Below, one piece after another: positions 34,502 to 42,517 of a DNA stretch of 47,055 bases. This DNA is from Candidatus Poseidoniaceae archaeon (GTDB lineage Archaea > Thermoplasmatota > Poseidoniia > Poseidoniales > Poseidoniaceae). A model generated the notes under the pieces. It saw only the letters and a program-made list of their open reading frames with translations. It was not told where the DNA came from and searched no databases. Location of the stretch: the NCBI GenBank assembly GCA_028822845.1, contig JAPKCS010000014.1:1-47055 (forward strand). The letters run 5' to 3'. Made by a program: the position numbers and the translations under genes. How positions within the stretch are numbered: position 1 is the stretch's first letter; every line of letters starts with the position of its first letter.

Positions 34502-36133
34502 ATGTTGAATCTTAGTGACTCTTCGAGTGGTTCGTTTGCCACCCGCATCCACAAGCCGACGGGTGATGTTGACGCGTGGGTTTGGCTCTCCTATGATCAA
34601 CTCAATCTGGGCCTGCTTGTCGATTTACAGCAGATCTATCCAGCCCTTGGCCTTATTCTCATCGAATCAGAAGCAAAGGGGAAATCCCGGCCCTACCACA
34701 AACAAAAACTTGCGTTGCTGCTCTCGAACCATCGCCATTTTGCCATTGAGGCGCAAGCCCAAGGGTTCCCAATCCACTATGTGGTGACCCATGGGAACTA
34801 CGCCGAGGCGCTTGGGTCGCTGAGCCAACAACTCGGTCCTCTGCACAGCATCGTTCAGGCCGAACGCAGCACTCGGCAAGAGATTCAACCCTTGTTGGAT
34901 GAAGGCCATCTTACAGCCCACCCACACCTTGGATGGTTAACACCACGGGCCTGGTTTAGCGAAAGCGTAGGCGAGACTCCGCCATTCCGTATGGATGCGT
35001 TTTACCGGAAAGTGCGGAAAAATACGGGTTGGTTGATGGTTGATGGCAAACCGATTGGCGAAAAGTTCAGTTTTGATGAAGACAATCGCAAACCGTGGAA
35101 AGGCGACCCCATGCCTCCAACCACACCGAAGTACCCCACCGATGAGATTGATGCAGAGGTGGCAGACCTCGTTGAACGTGTTTTTTCACACCACCCGGGG
35201 AGCATCGACCTGTCGCAGTTGCCCACTTCCAAGGCTGACCTCGACCAAGCCATGGTGTTCGCAGAGTCTTGCTTGACTCATTTTGGAACGTTTGAAGATG
35301 CGATGTCTTCGCACAACCGTGGGTTGTTCCACACTCGACTGGCTCCTTTGTTGAACCTCCATCGAGTGATGCCACAGCAAGCGGTTGAACTCGTTCTGGC
35401 AAGCGGCGCAGAACTCAACAATGTCGAAGGGTTCCTACGGCAATTGATCTGGCGTGAATATGTTCACCATGTCCATGTGGTGACCGACGGCTTTCGAACC
35501 CTCGAGGTCAACAGGTCTGCTTCACGAAGGGATGCGAACTGGTATGAAGTCGCTCCAATCGATGCAGAACTCCATCCGAACCACCTCCAGCAAACCTACC
35601 CTCTGCCCCAAGCCTATTGGGGTAAAAAGAGTGGACTGGCTTGCCTTGACACTTCGGTTGAATCGGTCATCGACGACGGATGGACGCACCACATACCACG
35701 GCTGATGGTGCTCAGTAACATTGCGCATCTGCTCGATGTCAATCCCAGAGAACTCACCGATTGGTTTCACGTTGCCTTCATCGATGCTTACGATTGGGTT
35801 GTTGAGCCGAACGTGTTGGGGATGGGGACCTTTGCCACCGGATCAGCGATGATGACCAAGCCCTATGTGGCAGGTTCTGCTTACATCAATCGAATGAGTG
35901 ACCACTGCTCGACGTGCTCTTTCCATCCAAAAAAGACGTGCCCAATATCTCGACTCTACTGGGCATATCTTGCTCGGCATGCCCCTGAGTTTGCTGGAAA
36001 CCATCGACTCTCAATGGCGATGAGGAATGTAGCCAAAAGGAGCGAGGAGCAGCGTGATTTGGACCATGCGGCCTTCCTCAAGGTGCAGCAAGCACTTGCA
36101 CAAGGCCTGACCTTGCATCCTGAAGACCAGTGA
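34502..36133 (+). CDS. FeS-type bacterial cryptochrome/photolyase (CryPro-like)
   Basis: 543 residues from the ATG at 34502. An N-terminal antenna domain contains VWLSYDQLN. The C-terminal half contains the four cysteines expected for a [4Fe-4S] cluster: one in GLACLD, then HCSTC and a third group KKTCP, in the order of FeS-BCP/PhrB proteins. YVAGSAYINRMSDHC is the matching hallmark. Known members repair (6-4) photoproducts, so this and the class II enzyme are complementary. The start is five bases after the previous stop; an ATG at 34497 is out of frame. The FAD site region (WHVAFIDAYDW..VEPNVLGM) looks intact. Confidence 0.92.
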   Translation: MLNLSDSSSGSFATRIHKPTGDVDAWVWLSYDQLNLGLLVDLQQIYPALGLILIESEAKGKSRPYHKQKLALLLSNHRHFAIEAQAQGFPIHYVVTHGNYAEALGSLSQQLGPLHSIVQAERSTRQEIQPLLDEGHLTAHPHLGWLTPRAWFSESVGETPPFRMDAFYRKVRKNTGWLMVDGKPIGEKFSFDEDNRKPWKGDPMPPTTPKYPTDEIDAEVADLVERVFSHHPGSIDLSQLPTSKADLDQAMVFAESCLTHFGTFEDAMSSHNRGLFHTRLAPLLNLHRVMPQQAVELVLASGAELNNVEGFLRQLIWREYVHHVHVVTDGFRTLEVNRSASRRDANWYEVAPIDAELHPNHLQQTYPLPQAYWGKKSGLACLDTSVESVIDDGWTHHIPRLMVLSNIAHLLDVNPRELTDWFHVAFIDAYDWVVEPNVLGMGTFATGSAMMTKPYVAGSAYINRMSDHCSTCSFHPKKTCPISRLYWAYLARHAPEFAGNHRLSMAMRNVAKRSEEQRDLDHAAFLKVQQALAQGLTLHPEDQ

Positions 36134-36134
36134 T

Positions 36135-36962
36135 TCATCGATGAGTGGTCTGGCAGCGAGGGCAATGATCGAGCCTTCTTCCTCCATAGCGAAGACGAAC
36201 GATCAACGTGGCGCATTTGAGGCAAGGGCGTTCATTCCGGCAGAAGGCATAGTGGCGCCATGTCCGGCGCGGTTCCCCGCGTGACTTCCCCGCCTCTGCA
36301 ACAGATTTTGGTACCGTGATTCCACCCGTTTGGTAAGCTTGCACCGTGACGTTCTTGATGGCTTCAGCCCATGCCCTCAGTCGTTCTTCGGGGAGATCGC
36401 ACGGCCGGTCATCGGGGTGCACTCCTGCCGAAAATAGGATTTCTGACCTCAAATAATTCCCCAAGCCGGCAAAACTTCGCTGGTCTAACATCAAGGTGGC
36501 TCCTTTCTTTCTGAAGCACTGTTTCGAAACCAATTGGTTGTACAAGACTTCGCTGTCGACTTCCGCCTCAAGCACATCGGGGCCTAACCTCGCCAGGAAG
36601 GCGTGAAGGGGTTCTTCGATTGTCGGGATCAGGTCGATGTCCGTTGCTGACCACAACCTCACCGCATGTTTCTCTGTGCAGAGTTCAGCGCGTAGCGTTC
36701 TACGCATTGTGTTCTTGGTGGTCACGAGGTTGACCGTCCAACGTCCGTAGAGTTGGTTGTGGCTGTACATGGTCCAGCCGTTTTCAAAACGAATCAACAT
36801 TGCTTTGGCTCGACTTGTCACATCGATGACGGTCTGTCCTTGGATCAGATGCTCTCGACCGATGAAGGTGGCATAGGGCAACTTGGCATGCTCGATGGTG
36901 CGGCCAATCAGCGCTTTACCCAAGCGGTCAGCCGCCCTTCGAATTTCCGGACCTTCTGGCAC
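36135..36962 (-). CDS. nei: Endonuclease VIII-like DNA glycosylase (Nei family)
   Basis: 275 residues with a GTG start at 36962. That codon is chosen because it places the invariant catalytic Pro2-Glu3 directly after the initiator (PEGPEIRRAADRLG); the ATG 42 codons upstream would put the catalytic proline internal, which is impossible for the N-terminal Schiff-base chemistry. The helix-two-turn-helix QRSFAGLGNYLRSEILF is present, and the C-terminal zinc finger has CRNERPCLKC and CPRCQ. It excises oxidised pyrimidines. Converges on the FeS photolyase gene. Confidence 0.92.
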   Translation of the reverse strand: MPEGPEIRRAADRLGKALIGRTIEHAKLPYATFIGREHLIQGQTVIDVTSRAKAMLIRFENGWTMYSHNQLYGRWTVNLVTTKNTMRRTLRAELCTEKHAVRLWSATDIDLIPTIEEPLHAFLARLGPDVLEAEVDSEVLYNQLVSKQCFRKKGATLMLDQRSFAGLGNYLRSEILFSAGVHPDDRPCDLPEERLRAWAEAIKNVTVQAYQTGGITVPKSVAEAGKSRGEPRRTWRHYAFCRNERPCLKCATLIVRLRYGGRRLDHCPRCQTTHR

Positions 36963-37044
36963 AGACAGAAATGAGAGGGTTTGCCTATCAAGATGTGTTT
37001 GAGCAGACCGATGAAGACATGAGTGAGCACTTTCACGACCCAAC

Positions 37045-37839
37045 ATGGCGCAGGAGGTGGTGATGCTTGGAACGGGCAATGCGTTCATGCCATACGGCCG
37101 CTATCACTCGTTTGCCATGATCGATGGAAAGCATGTCATCGACTGTCCGCCGACCGCTATGGCAAGTTTCCGAAGGGCTGGCGTGCCTCTAAGCGACATC
37201 GAGACGATCTTCATCACCCATGTCCACGGCGACCATGTGTTTGGATTCCCCTTCTTTTTGCTCGAACGCCGTTACATCTCGGACCGGGCCATGGCTAAAC
37301 CTCTGACCGTTGTTGCTGCACCTGGTGTGAAGGATCGTTTGAAGCACCTCTGCGAGTTAGCATACCCGGGAAGTTTAGAGGAGATTTTTGATACGGTTCA
37401 ATGGCGAGAAGAAATTGAAGGTGAACTTGATTGCGGATTGAGTTGGCGCCGATTTGTCGTTCACCATGATGAATCCGTTGACCCCTATGGCTTCCATTTC
37501 AATCCAGGCACTGAAGGCAGTTTTGTTCACAGCGGTGACTCCGGGCCATGCAAAGCGTTGTATGATGAGATTGCGCAAGCAAGCATGGTGATTCTAGAGA
37601 TGGGGTTCCCTGAATATGTTGAATCTGATCATCATCACAAGCCATCCGACGTTCAAGCCATTGCTGCATCGCTGCCTGCTGTGCAATTTGTGATCACACA
37701 CACATACATCGATACCCCCGGTGTCCATCCACAACCAACCGTTACAGATGTGTATCCTGTCCATCCAGCGAACGTCATGCATGCGGAAGATGAACTTCGC
37801 ATCAGCCGCGACGGAGAGCGCTGGGTGCTCGGCGCGTAA
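37045..37839 (+). CDS. Metallo-beta-lactamase-fold hydrolase, RNase Z-like
   Basis: 264 residues. The metal motif THVHGDHVFG (H59-x-H61-x-D63-H64) follows LGTGNAF and IDCPP. The second metal block is HSGDSGPC with a His-rich HHHKP further on, and a late His in ITHTYID. It resembles RNase Z/arylsulfatase-like MBL enzymes but is short and lacks an obvious exosite. tRNA 3' processing is possible, not shown. Divergent from nei. Confidence 0.85.
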   Translation: MAQEVVMLGTGNAFMPYGRYHSFAMIDGKHVIDCPPTAMASFRRAGVPLSDIETIFITHVHGDHVFGFPFFLLERRYISDRAMAKPLTVVAAPGVKDRLKHLCELAYPGSLEEIFDTVQWREEIEGELDCGLSWRRFVVHHDESVDPYGFHFNPGTEGSFVHSGDSGPCKALYDEIAQASMVILEMGFPEYVESDHHHKPSDVQAIAASLPAVQFVITHTYIDTPGVHPQPTVTDVYPVHPANVMHAEDELRISRDGERWVLGA

Positions 37840-37995
37840 AACTTTCATCTCACAGCCTTTCCGGATAACGGTCAGAATACGATGTTATCGAGGCGTTATT
37901 TTTCATATTTCTATTGAATAAGGCCCCCCCTTTATACCACAAACCTACAGTGGAAAAACTTGACAAATACACATTGATATTTGGAAGGAGTGGGC
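37840..37995. other. Intergenic region before cdc6, candidate origin
   Basis: AT-rich stretch (GTTATTTTTCATATTTC, about 37896-37912) next to a C7 tract (37924-37930), then CTACAGTGGAAAAAC (37945-37959). The last resembles the archaeal mini origin-recognition box TTCCAGTGGAAAC in nine or ten positions. An inverted pair GATAAC / GTTATC lies at 37864-37869 and 37884-37889. A TATA-like TTTATACC (37931-37938) could start the cdc6 transcript. Archaeal origins often lie just upstream of orc1/cdc6, but only one ORB-like element is visible. Confidence 0.35.
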
Positions 37996-38091
37996 ATGCT
38001 TATGAGGGGGACTCGGACTCACACACATTATCGCGCATTGGTCAATCCGACCCTCGCTCGATATTGCTGGATAACTGAGGAATCATCATGA
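37996..38091 (+). CDS. 31-codon leader ORF coupled to cdc6
   Basis: Starts at an ATG with a strong GGAAGGAGTG site 4-13 bases upstream and encodes 31 residues (MLMRGTRTHTHYRALV and on, ending EESS). Its TGA (38089-38091) overlaps the cdc6 ATG (38088) in the ATGA arrangement. The peptide is basic, with a THTHY run, and no family is recognised. The cdc6 gene has no other Shine-Dalgarno site near its ATG, so reinitiation after this ORF is a plausible control of Cdc6 level. Confidence 0.5.
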   Translation: MLMRGTRTHTHYRALVNPTLARYCWITEESS

Positions 38092-39329
38092 CGGGAAATC
38101 TCTTCGATGACTTCTTATCACGGAAAACCCTGTTTGTTGACAAGGAAATTCTCCGTCATGACTTCCGCCCCAAGAACCTCCCTCACCGCAAAAGCGAAAT
38201 CGAGAAACTTTCATTCAACTTGGTCGAAGCTCTCAACGGCCACATCCCTTCCAACATGACCCTCTACGGAGTCACCGGTGCAGGAAAAACTGCAGTGACC
38301 TCGTATGTCTGTGATGAACTTGAAGCGAAAGGTCGAGAACTCAACCGTCCTGTTCAAACAATCATGGTCAACTGCCGTCAGATCGATACTCAATATCGGG
38401 TCTTGAGCCATCTTGGTAATTCGTTATTGGAGTCCCATGAAATCGGCGAGATTCCATTCACTGGCTGGCCAACCGACCGAGTGTTCGGTGAACTCGTTCG
38501 ACGCATGGACAAGCGTGGCGGTGTCTTCGTCATCATCCTCGACGAAATCGATCATCTTGTCCGAAAGGCTGGCGACGACCTTCTTTACAACCTCACGAGC
38601 ATCAACGCTTCGCTGAAGAACGCTCGTGCTTGCGTTATTGGTATTTCGAATGACCTCAAGTTCACCGATTTCCTCGACCCTCGTGTTCGTTCCCGTTTGG
38701 GACAATCCGACGTCGTTTTCAATCCATATGACGCTATGCAGTTACAGAACATTCTCCGCCAACGGGCGCAAGATGCGCTTGTCGAAGGTGCGCTTGATGA
38801 CAGCGTCATTGCGCTGTGTGCTGCAATCGCGGCGCAAGAACACGGCGATGCACGCTGTGCCCTTGATCTGCTCCGAGTTTCAACCGAGAAAGCAGAGCAA
38901 TCCGGTGATGAGTTCGTGACACAAGCCCACGTGCGCATGGCTCAACATCAATTGGAAGCCGACCAGATGCATCCAGTGCTGTCTTCGTTGCCAAGCCAAC
39001 AGAAACTTGTGCTCGCTTCGATCCTTCTCAATGAACGAAACGGACTTCGCAACATTCAGACCGGAGAAGTCTACGATGTTTACACCCAGGCCTGCCGTTA
39101 TGTTCGTCAAAATCCTCTCACACAACGCCGTGTCTCCGGATTGATCTCGAACCTCGATATGTTGGGGCTCATTACAGCACGCACCGTATCACGAGGCCGC
39201 TATGGACGGACCAAGGAAATCAACTCCTGCATTCCTCAAAACATTGATGCTGAAGGCATTATGGTTGAATCTGAAGAGCAGATGAAGGAAGTCTTTGAAC
39301 GTCCATACCGACACCAATCTCGACTTTGA
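38088..39329 (+). CDS. cdc6: Orc1/Cdc6 replication initiator
   Basis: 413 residues. Walker A GVTGAGKT at 61-68, Walker B VFVIILDEID at about 146-155, sensor 1 GISNDL, sensor 2 GDARCALDLLR, then a C-terminal winged helix (QNPLTQRRVSGLISNLDM; LGLITARTVSRGRYGR). It binds origin recognition boxes and loads MCM. It is coupled to a 31-codon leader ORF. A clear hairpin follows the stop. Confidence 0.96.
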   Translation: MTGNLFDDFLSRKTLFVDKEILRHDFRPKNLPHRKSEIEKLSFNLVEALNGHIPSNMTLYGVTGAGKTAVTSYVCDELEAKGRELNRPVQTIMVNCRQIDTQYRVLSHLGNSLLESHEIGEIPFTGWPTDRVFGELVRRMDKRGGVFVIILDEIDHLVRKAGDDLLYNLTSINASLKNARACVIGISNDLKFTDFLDPRVRSRLGQSDVVFNPYDAMQLQNILRQRAQDALVEGALDDSVIALCAAIAAQEHGDARCALDLLRVSTEKAEQSGDEFVTQAHVRMAQHQLEADQMHPVLSSLPSQQKLVLASILLNERNGLRNIQTGEVYDVYTQACRYVRQNPLTQRRVSGLISNLDMLGLITARTVSRGRYGRTKEINSCIPQNIDAEGIMVESEEQMKEVFERPYRHQSRL

Positions 39330-39332
39330 TTG

Positions 39333-39351
39333 ATGCTTCTGTAAGAAGCAT
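39333..39351 (+). terminator. Hairpin after cdc6
   Basis: ATGCTTCT / AGAAGCAT, eight perfect base pairs around the loop GTA, beginning three bases after the cdc6 stop. No T tract. Confidence 0.5.
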
Positions 39352-39378
39352 GTTCTAACCCCGGTTGATTCGGTGTGC

Positions 39379-39386
39379 TTATATCC
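39379..39386 (+). promoter_or_regulatory. TATA box of the small membrane protein
   Basis: TTATATCC centred about 26 bases before the ATG at 39408, matching leaderless spacing; a weak GGTGG (39395-39399) is also present. Confidence 0.45.
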
Positions 39387-39407
39387 AAAAGGCAGGTGGC
39401 GCATCCT

Positions 39408-39974
39408 ATGAGTAAAGATGAGAACGACGGTTCTACCAGCCTCATTGCAGCAATTACCAATCCTTCCCGTGGTGTTTCCCGTTGGTTCATCGCTCTAGGG
39501 ATGTGGGGTCTTTTCCTCGCAGTTCTCAACATTCTTGGCGAAGCTCACCCGAGCTACCACTGGTCGTGGGGCGGTCTTTTCACCTTTGAAGCAACCAATG
39601 CAGCCTTCGAAATGAAGAGCGATGGAATCCAATTCGTTCTTTCTGACCTCGTGTTCATGGCCCTTTGCGGTGGCCTTGTTGGACTTGGTTTCAAGACGGT
39701 AGCTGCTGAAGAAGGCGGCATCGCTGGCTGGGGTCGAAGCCTCTTGGTAAACGACACATGGGCTTCTCTGGCAGATCCTTCTCACAAAGGCTGGTCAATG
39801 TTCGGTGCAGCATGGTGCCTCCTCCTCGGATTCGGATTCTACCTCTACTTCGGTGTCATCCATACGGGTTGGACTGACCCTGGTGTGTACTCAGTGACCA
39901 TTTCTTTGCTGGCTTTCGGATTTGCGCTCAAGGCATCGACCAATGCACCTGAAGGCGATTCAAAACTCAACTGA
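39408..39974 (+). CDS. Small four-helix membrane protein
   Basis: 188 residues from the ATG at 39408. Four hydrophobic segments: WFIALGMWGLFLAVLNILGE, FVLSDLVFMALCGGLVGLGF, MFGAAWCLLLGFGFYLYFGV and VYSVTISLLAFGFALKAST. The first loop contains HPSYHWSWGG. No family or motif recognised. It lies alone between cdc6 and the converging glycosyltransferase. Confidence 0.7.
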   Translation: MSKDENDGSTSLIAAITNPSRGVSRWFIALGMWGLFLAVLNILGEAHPSYHWSWGGLFTFEATNAAFEMKSDGIQFVLSDLVFMALCGGLVGLGFKTVAAEEGGIAGWGRSLLVNDTWASLADPSHKGWSMFGAAWCLLLGFGFYLYFGVIHTGWTDPGVYSVTISLLAFGFALKASTNAPEGDSKLN

Positions 39975-39984
39975 TTCAATCGAA

Positions 39985-41100
39985 TCACTTTTTGAACAAC
40001 GGCAGGTGGCCGTTTCTTCCTTTGATTGCATCAAGCATACCAAGCGACAAGCCTTGCCAAAGAGCAATGCTCCAGCGGAATGTTAACCTTCGAATTCGCC
40101 ATATGGCCATGACGTTGGTCTTCCCTTCACGCAAGGCGCCACGGTTCACTTCACCGAGTGGACCTCGCCAAAGAATAACTTCGTGAATCAGCATGAGTGC
40201 TAATGTGCCAAACAACATCTTTGTCTGCCACCATTGTTCAGCGCTTTCCCAGGACCATTCACCCATTGTCAACGCTTTGAATGCGAATGGAAGTCCTGAA
40301 ACCAGTGCAGAAATCCACAGCGGTAGGATTGTCAGCACCAGGGTTGAACTTCCGATAAAGTCCAGTCCTGGACCAATGCGCTTTCGCCTTGGGAAGTGAC
40401 GCATGATTCGCACGTGGGCTCGAGCATCCCGTCGTCGCTTTCCAAGAAACCGCTTCCGTTCAATCTCAGGAACGTGATGAACCACTGCCGTGGGGGCATA
40501 GACAATCGTTCCGCCAGCACCAATCAGCCGCAAACTCACTTCCATGTCTTCAGCATGATACCAGTCTGGATTAAAACCCCCGATTTCTAACAACGATTCT
40601 CGATGGAACATCGAACACGGTCCGTTGGCAAGGCTTGTTTTTCGTGGTCGTGCTCGGTATTTCCGAGCGATTTCAACCGAACGAACTCGGCTCACCACAT
40701 CTCCAGCATGACCGAACACCGTTCGACCAGTCACGGCAACAACCGATTCCTCTTCGGCGATTGGTTTGATTTCTGCAACCATCGTTTCGATCCAATCTTG
40801 TTCTGGACGCACATCGATATCGGTGATTGCAACCCATTCGCCCTTGGCTTCCTCGGTCGCCAACTGACGGCCTGCGGAGAGTCCCTTCGCAGGCTGTGTT
40901 AAGATTCGGATGGGGATTTCTGCTTCTTCATCGTGCCATGCGAGCAACAGATCCTTGGAACCATCACTCGAACCATCATCGACAGCGATAATTTCGAGGG
41001 GCCTGTAGGTTTGAGCCTTGAGGGCAGCCAGGCAATCATCAACCCATGACTTGCCATTGCGTACGCACACCGTGAGCGTCACCAGGGGGTGCTCACTCAT
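39985..41100 (-). CDS. Membrane glycosyltransferase family 2
   Basis: 371 residues from the ATG at 41100, which overlaps the CoA-fusion stop (ATGA). The GT-A domain has VDDGSSDGS (about 40-48), AITDIDVRP (metal DxD, about 93-101) and HAEDMEVS (acceptor-side ED, about 195). About three membrane helices close the protein (LVLTILPLWISALVSGLPFA; MLFGTLALMLIHEVILW). It probably transfers sugar to a lipid or surface acceptor from the cytoplasmic face. The frame is open upstream, but an earlier start would run into the previous gene. Confidence 0.92.
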   Translation of the reverse strand: MSEHPLVTLTVCVRNGKSWVDDCLAALKAQTYRPLEIIAVDDGSSDGSKDLLLAWHDEEAEIPIRILTQPAKGLSAGRQLATEEAKGEWVAITDIDVRPEQDWIETMVAEIKPIAEEESVVAVTGRTVFGHAGDVVSRVRSVEIARKYRARPRKTSLANGPCSMFHRESLLEIGGFNPDWYHAEDMEVSLRLIGAGGTIVYAPTAVVHHVPEIERKRFLGKRRRDARAHVRIMRHFPRRKRIGPGLDFIGSSTLVLTILPLWISALVSGLPFAFKALTMGEWSWESAEQWWQTKMLFGTLALMLIHEVILWRGPLGEVNRGALREGKTNVMAIWRIRRLTFRWSIALWQGLSLGMLDAIKGRNGHLPLFKK

Positions 41101-42119
41101 TCGAGCACCTCGAACAAATCCAGTAAGTTTCGGCACCGTTCTTTGACGGCAAGGGTTGTCACTTGCATCACAACGCCAGTTCGTGGCTGACCGTAAAGAA
41201 TGACTGAGCCTATTGGGGCAAAGCAATGAATCACCAAGGGGGCAAGGTCTTCTTCCCCTTCCACCTCAATCAGCACCGTTTCATCTGCTTGAAGGGCGTG
41301 TTGGAGGGTTTGACACAAGGATGGAGTGAGGAGGCCTGCGGGGTTGATAGCATCCAATCGATGTTCGAATTCAGTTGGGTCGACAAGGTCTGCTTGGTCG
41401 AGTTTCGTACGCTTGGTCATCCCATCGATCAAAGCCAAGTCGGGCGTTACGCCCATCTCTAGAAGTGTTTTTGTGGTCACATCGCCAACAGTGACGAGCA
41501 ATTGGACATGGGCGGGCATGCCATCGAGTGCGGCTGCCATACCGATTTCAGGATCATCTTCTGGTCCTTCGAAAAGCGTACCCATCGGGGTTTTCAACTC
41601 TGCATCAAGGGCGGGTGCCATCTTGAGGGTTGCTTCTCGGAGTTCCTTTCGCATCCAAGGGTGGCCTTCCTGATCCATGCTTCCGTTTCGAACAGAAGAT
41701 GAACTGATGAGGCCTCCTTCGATGCCCCGTAAGTGGGCCACTTCGATGATGTGCAGTGGCGGGAGGTTGTTGCTGAGGCGCTGTTCATTGATGCTCGCAC
41801 ACATTCCGACGGTCTCAGGGGTCGCCACGATGGCATCGGCAGTTTCGTGGGCGGGAGCTGGTCCAAAGGTGTCCTCAAGGGTATGGACGGTGATCTTGAC
41901 ACCGGTTTTGGTATCTGCCCAATCCAAAAGGTCACACCGACGTTGCTCGAAATCCAAGACAAACATCGATTTGTGCTCCGCCATTGCATCGGTTGTGATG
42001 TGAACTTCGACGGATTCGGACTGCCCGCAGGCAGCATCAAGCAACAATCGATGGCCGGCATGAAGCCGATCGAATGTGCCACCAACAAGGCAACAACGGA
42101 AGCGTTGCTCATTGGTCAT
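41097..42119 (-). CDS. Fusion of archaeal PPAT and GTP-dependent dephospho-CoA kinase (DUF359)
   Basis: 340 residues. Residues 1-160 are phosphopantetheine adenylyltransferase of archaeal type: GGTFDRLHAGH (HxGH at 20-23) and SSSSVR. Residues about 165-340 match DUF359, known from T. kodakarensis work as a GTP-dependent dephospho-CoA kinase: VTVGDVTTKTLL, ALIDGMTKRT, INPAGLL, IEVEGEEDLAPLV and ILYGQPRTGVV in family order. The last two steps of CoA synthesis would be on one polypeptide, as in eukaryotic COASY but with an unrelated kinase. Its stop overlaps the glycosyltransferase start. Confidence 0.92.
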   Translation of the reverse strand: MTNEQRFRCCLVGGTFDRLHAGHRLLLDAACGQSESVEVHITTDAMAEHKSMFVLDFEQRRCDLLDWADTKTGVKITVHTLEDTFGPAPAHETADAIVATPETVGMCASINEQRLSNNLPPLHIIEVAHLRGIEGGLISSSSVRNGSMDQEGHPWMRKELREATLKMAPALDAELKTPMGTLFEGPEDDPEIGMAAALDGMPAHVQLLVTVGDVTTKTLLEMGVTPDLALIDGMTKRTKLDQADLVDPTEFEHRLDAINPAGLLTPSLCQTLQHALQADETVLIEVEGEEDLAPLVIHCFAPIGSVILYGQPRTGVVMQVTTLAVKERCRNLLDLFEVLE

Positions 42120-42384
42120 GAAACTCTGTGGTCAACGCGGCCATTTGATTGCATCGCTCAAGGCGAACGCAATCGCTTGATTTGAAAGAAGGAAAGTGAA
42201 CAGGACTGTACCCCGGCGCGTAACGGCCCATTTCATCGCAAAGCTCGAGGGCCTGACCCAGCGCCAGGGTGTATCTGTCCGGAAGGGTGGTTGTCTCGTG
42301 TTCATCCTGTCGTCGCACGAGGACCCATAACCTACCGGTTGGTTTAAGCGCGTTTGCACCGAGAATCATCCCCCGAAGGGTCAT
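42109..42384 (-). CDS. Possible small protein upstream of the CoA fusion
   Basis: About 91 residues from the ATG at 42384 (MTLRGMILGANALKPTGRLW). An upstream GTG at 42411 is also in frame. The TGA overlaps the CoA-fusion ATG by 11 bases, and the ATG overlaps the stop of an even smaller frame upstream (ATGA). Those contacts at both ends argue for a real, coupled gene. No family, no membrane segment. It might instead be a remnant; confidence is limited. Confidence 0.4.
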   Translation of the reverse strand: MTLRGMILGANALKPTGRLWVLVRRQDEHETTTLPDRYTLALGQALELCDEMGRYAPGYSPVHFPSFKSSDCVRLERCNQMAALTTEFHDQ

Positions 42385-42500
42385 CTCAGTCTTCGATTGC
42401 GCACCGTACACTTGGTATCAGACTTCATTGCAATTTTCACAGTAGCTCTGCCTGATGTTGCTGGTACGGCAAAGAGAACGACTGGCCGACCCCTTTTCAA
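42381..42500 (-). CDS. Possible 39-codon ORF with TTG start
   Basis: It runs from a TTG at 42500 (MKRGRPVVLFAVPATSGRAT and on) to a TGA at 42383-42381 that shares ATGA with the next frame. It starts 18 bases after the stop of the 838-residue winged-helix gene. The sequence has a beta-like start and a very basic end (VRNRRLR). There is no clear Shine-Dalgarno site. This is either a real micro-ORF or, with the 42109-42384 frame, two pieces of one gene split by a frameshift. Confidence 0.3.
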   Translation of the reverse strand: MKRGRPVVLFAVPATSGRATVKIAMKSDTKCTVRNRRLR

Positions 42501-42517
42501 TACATCGTGCCGTGCTT

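Noticed and set aside
37023-37298. Alternative frame at the start of the MBL gene
   Set aside because: The 37045 frame carries the complete metal-binding motif; this one has none.
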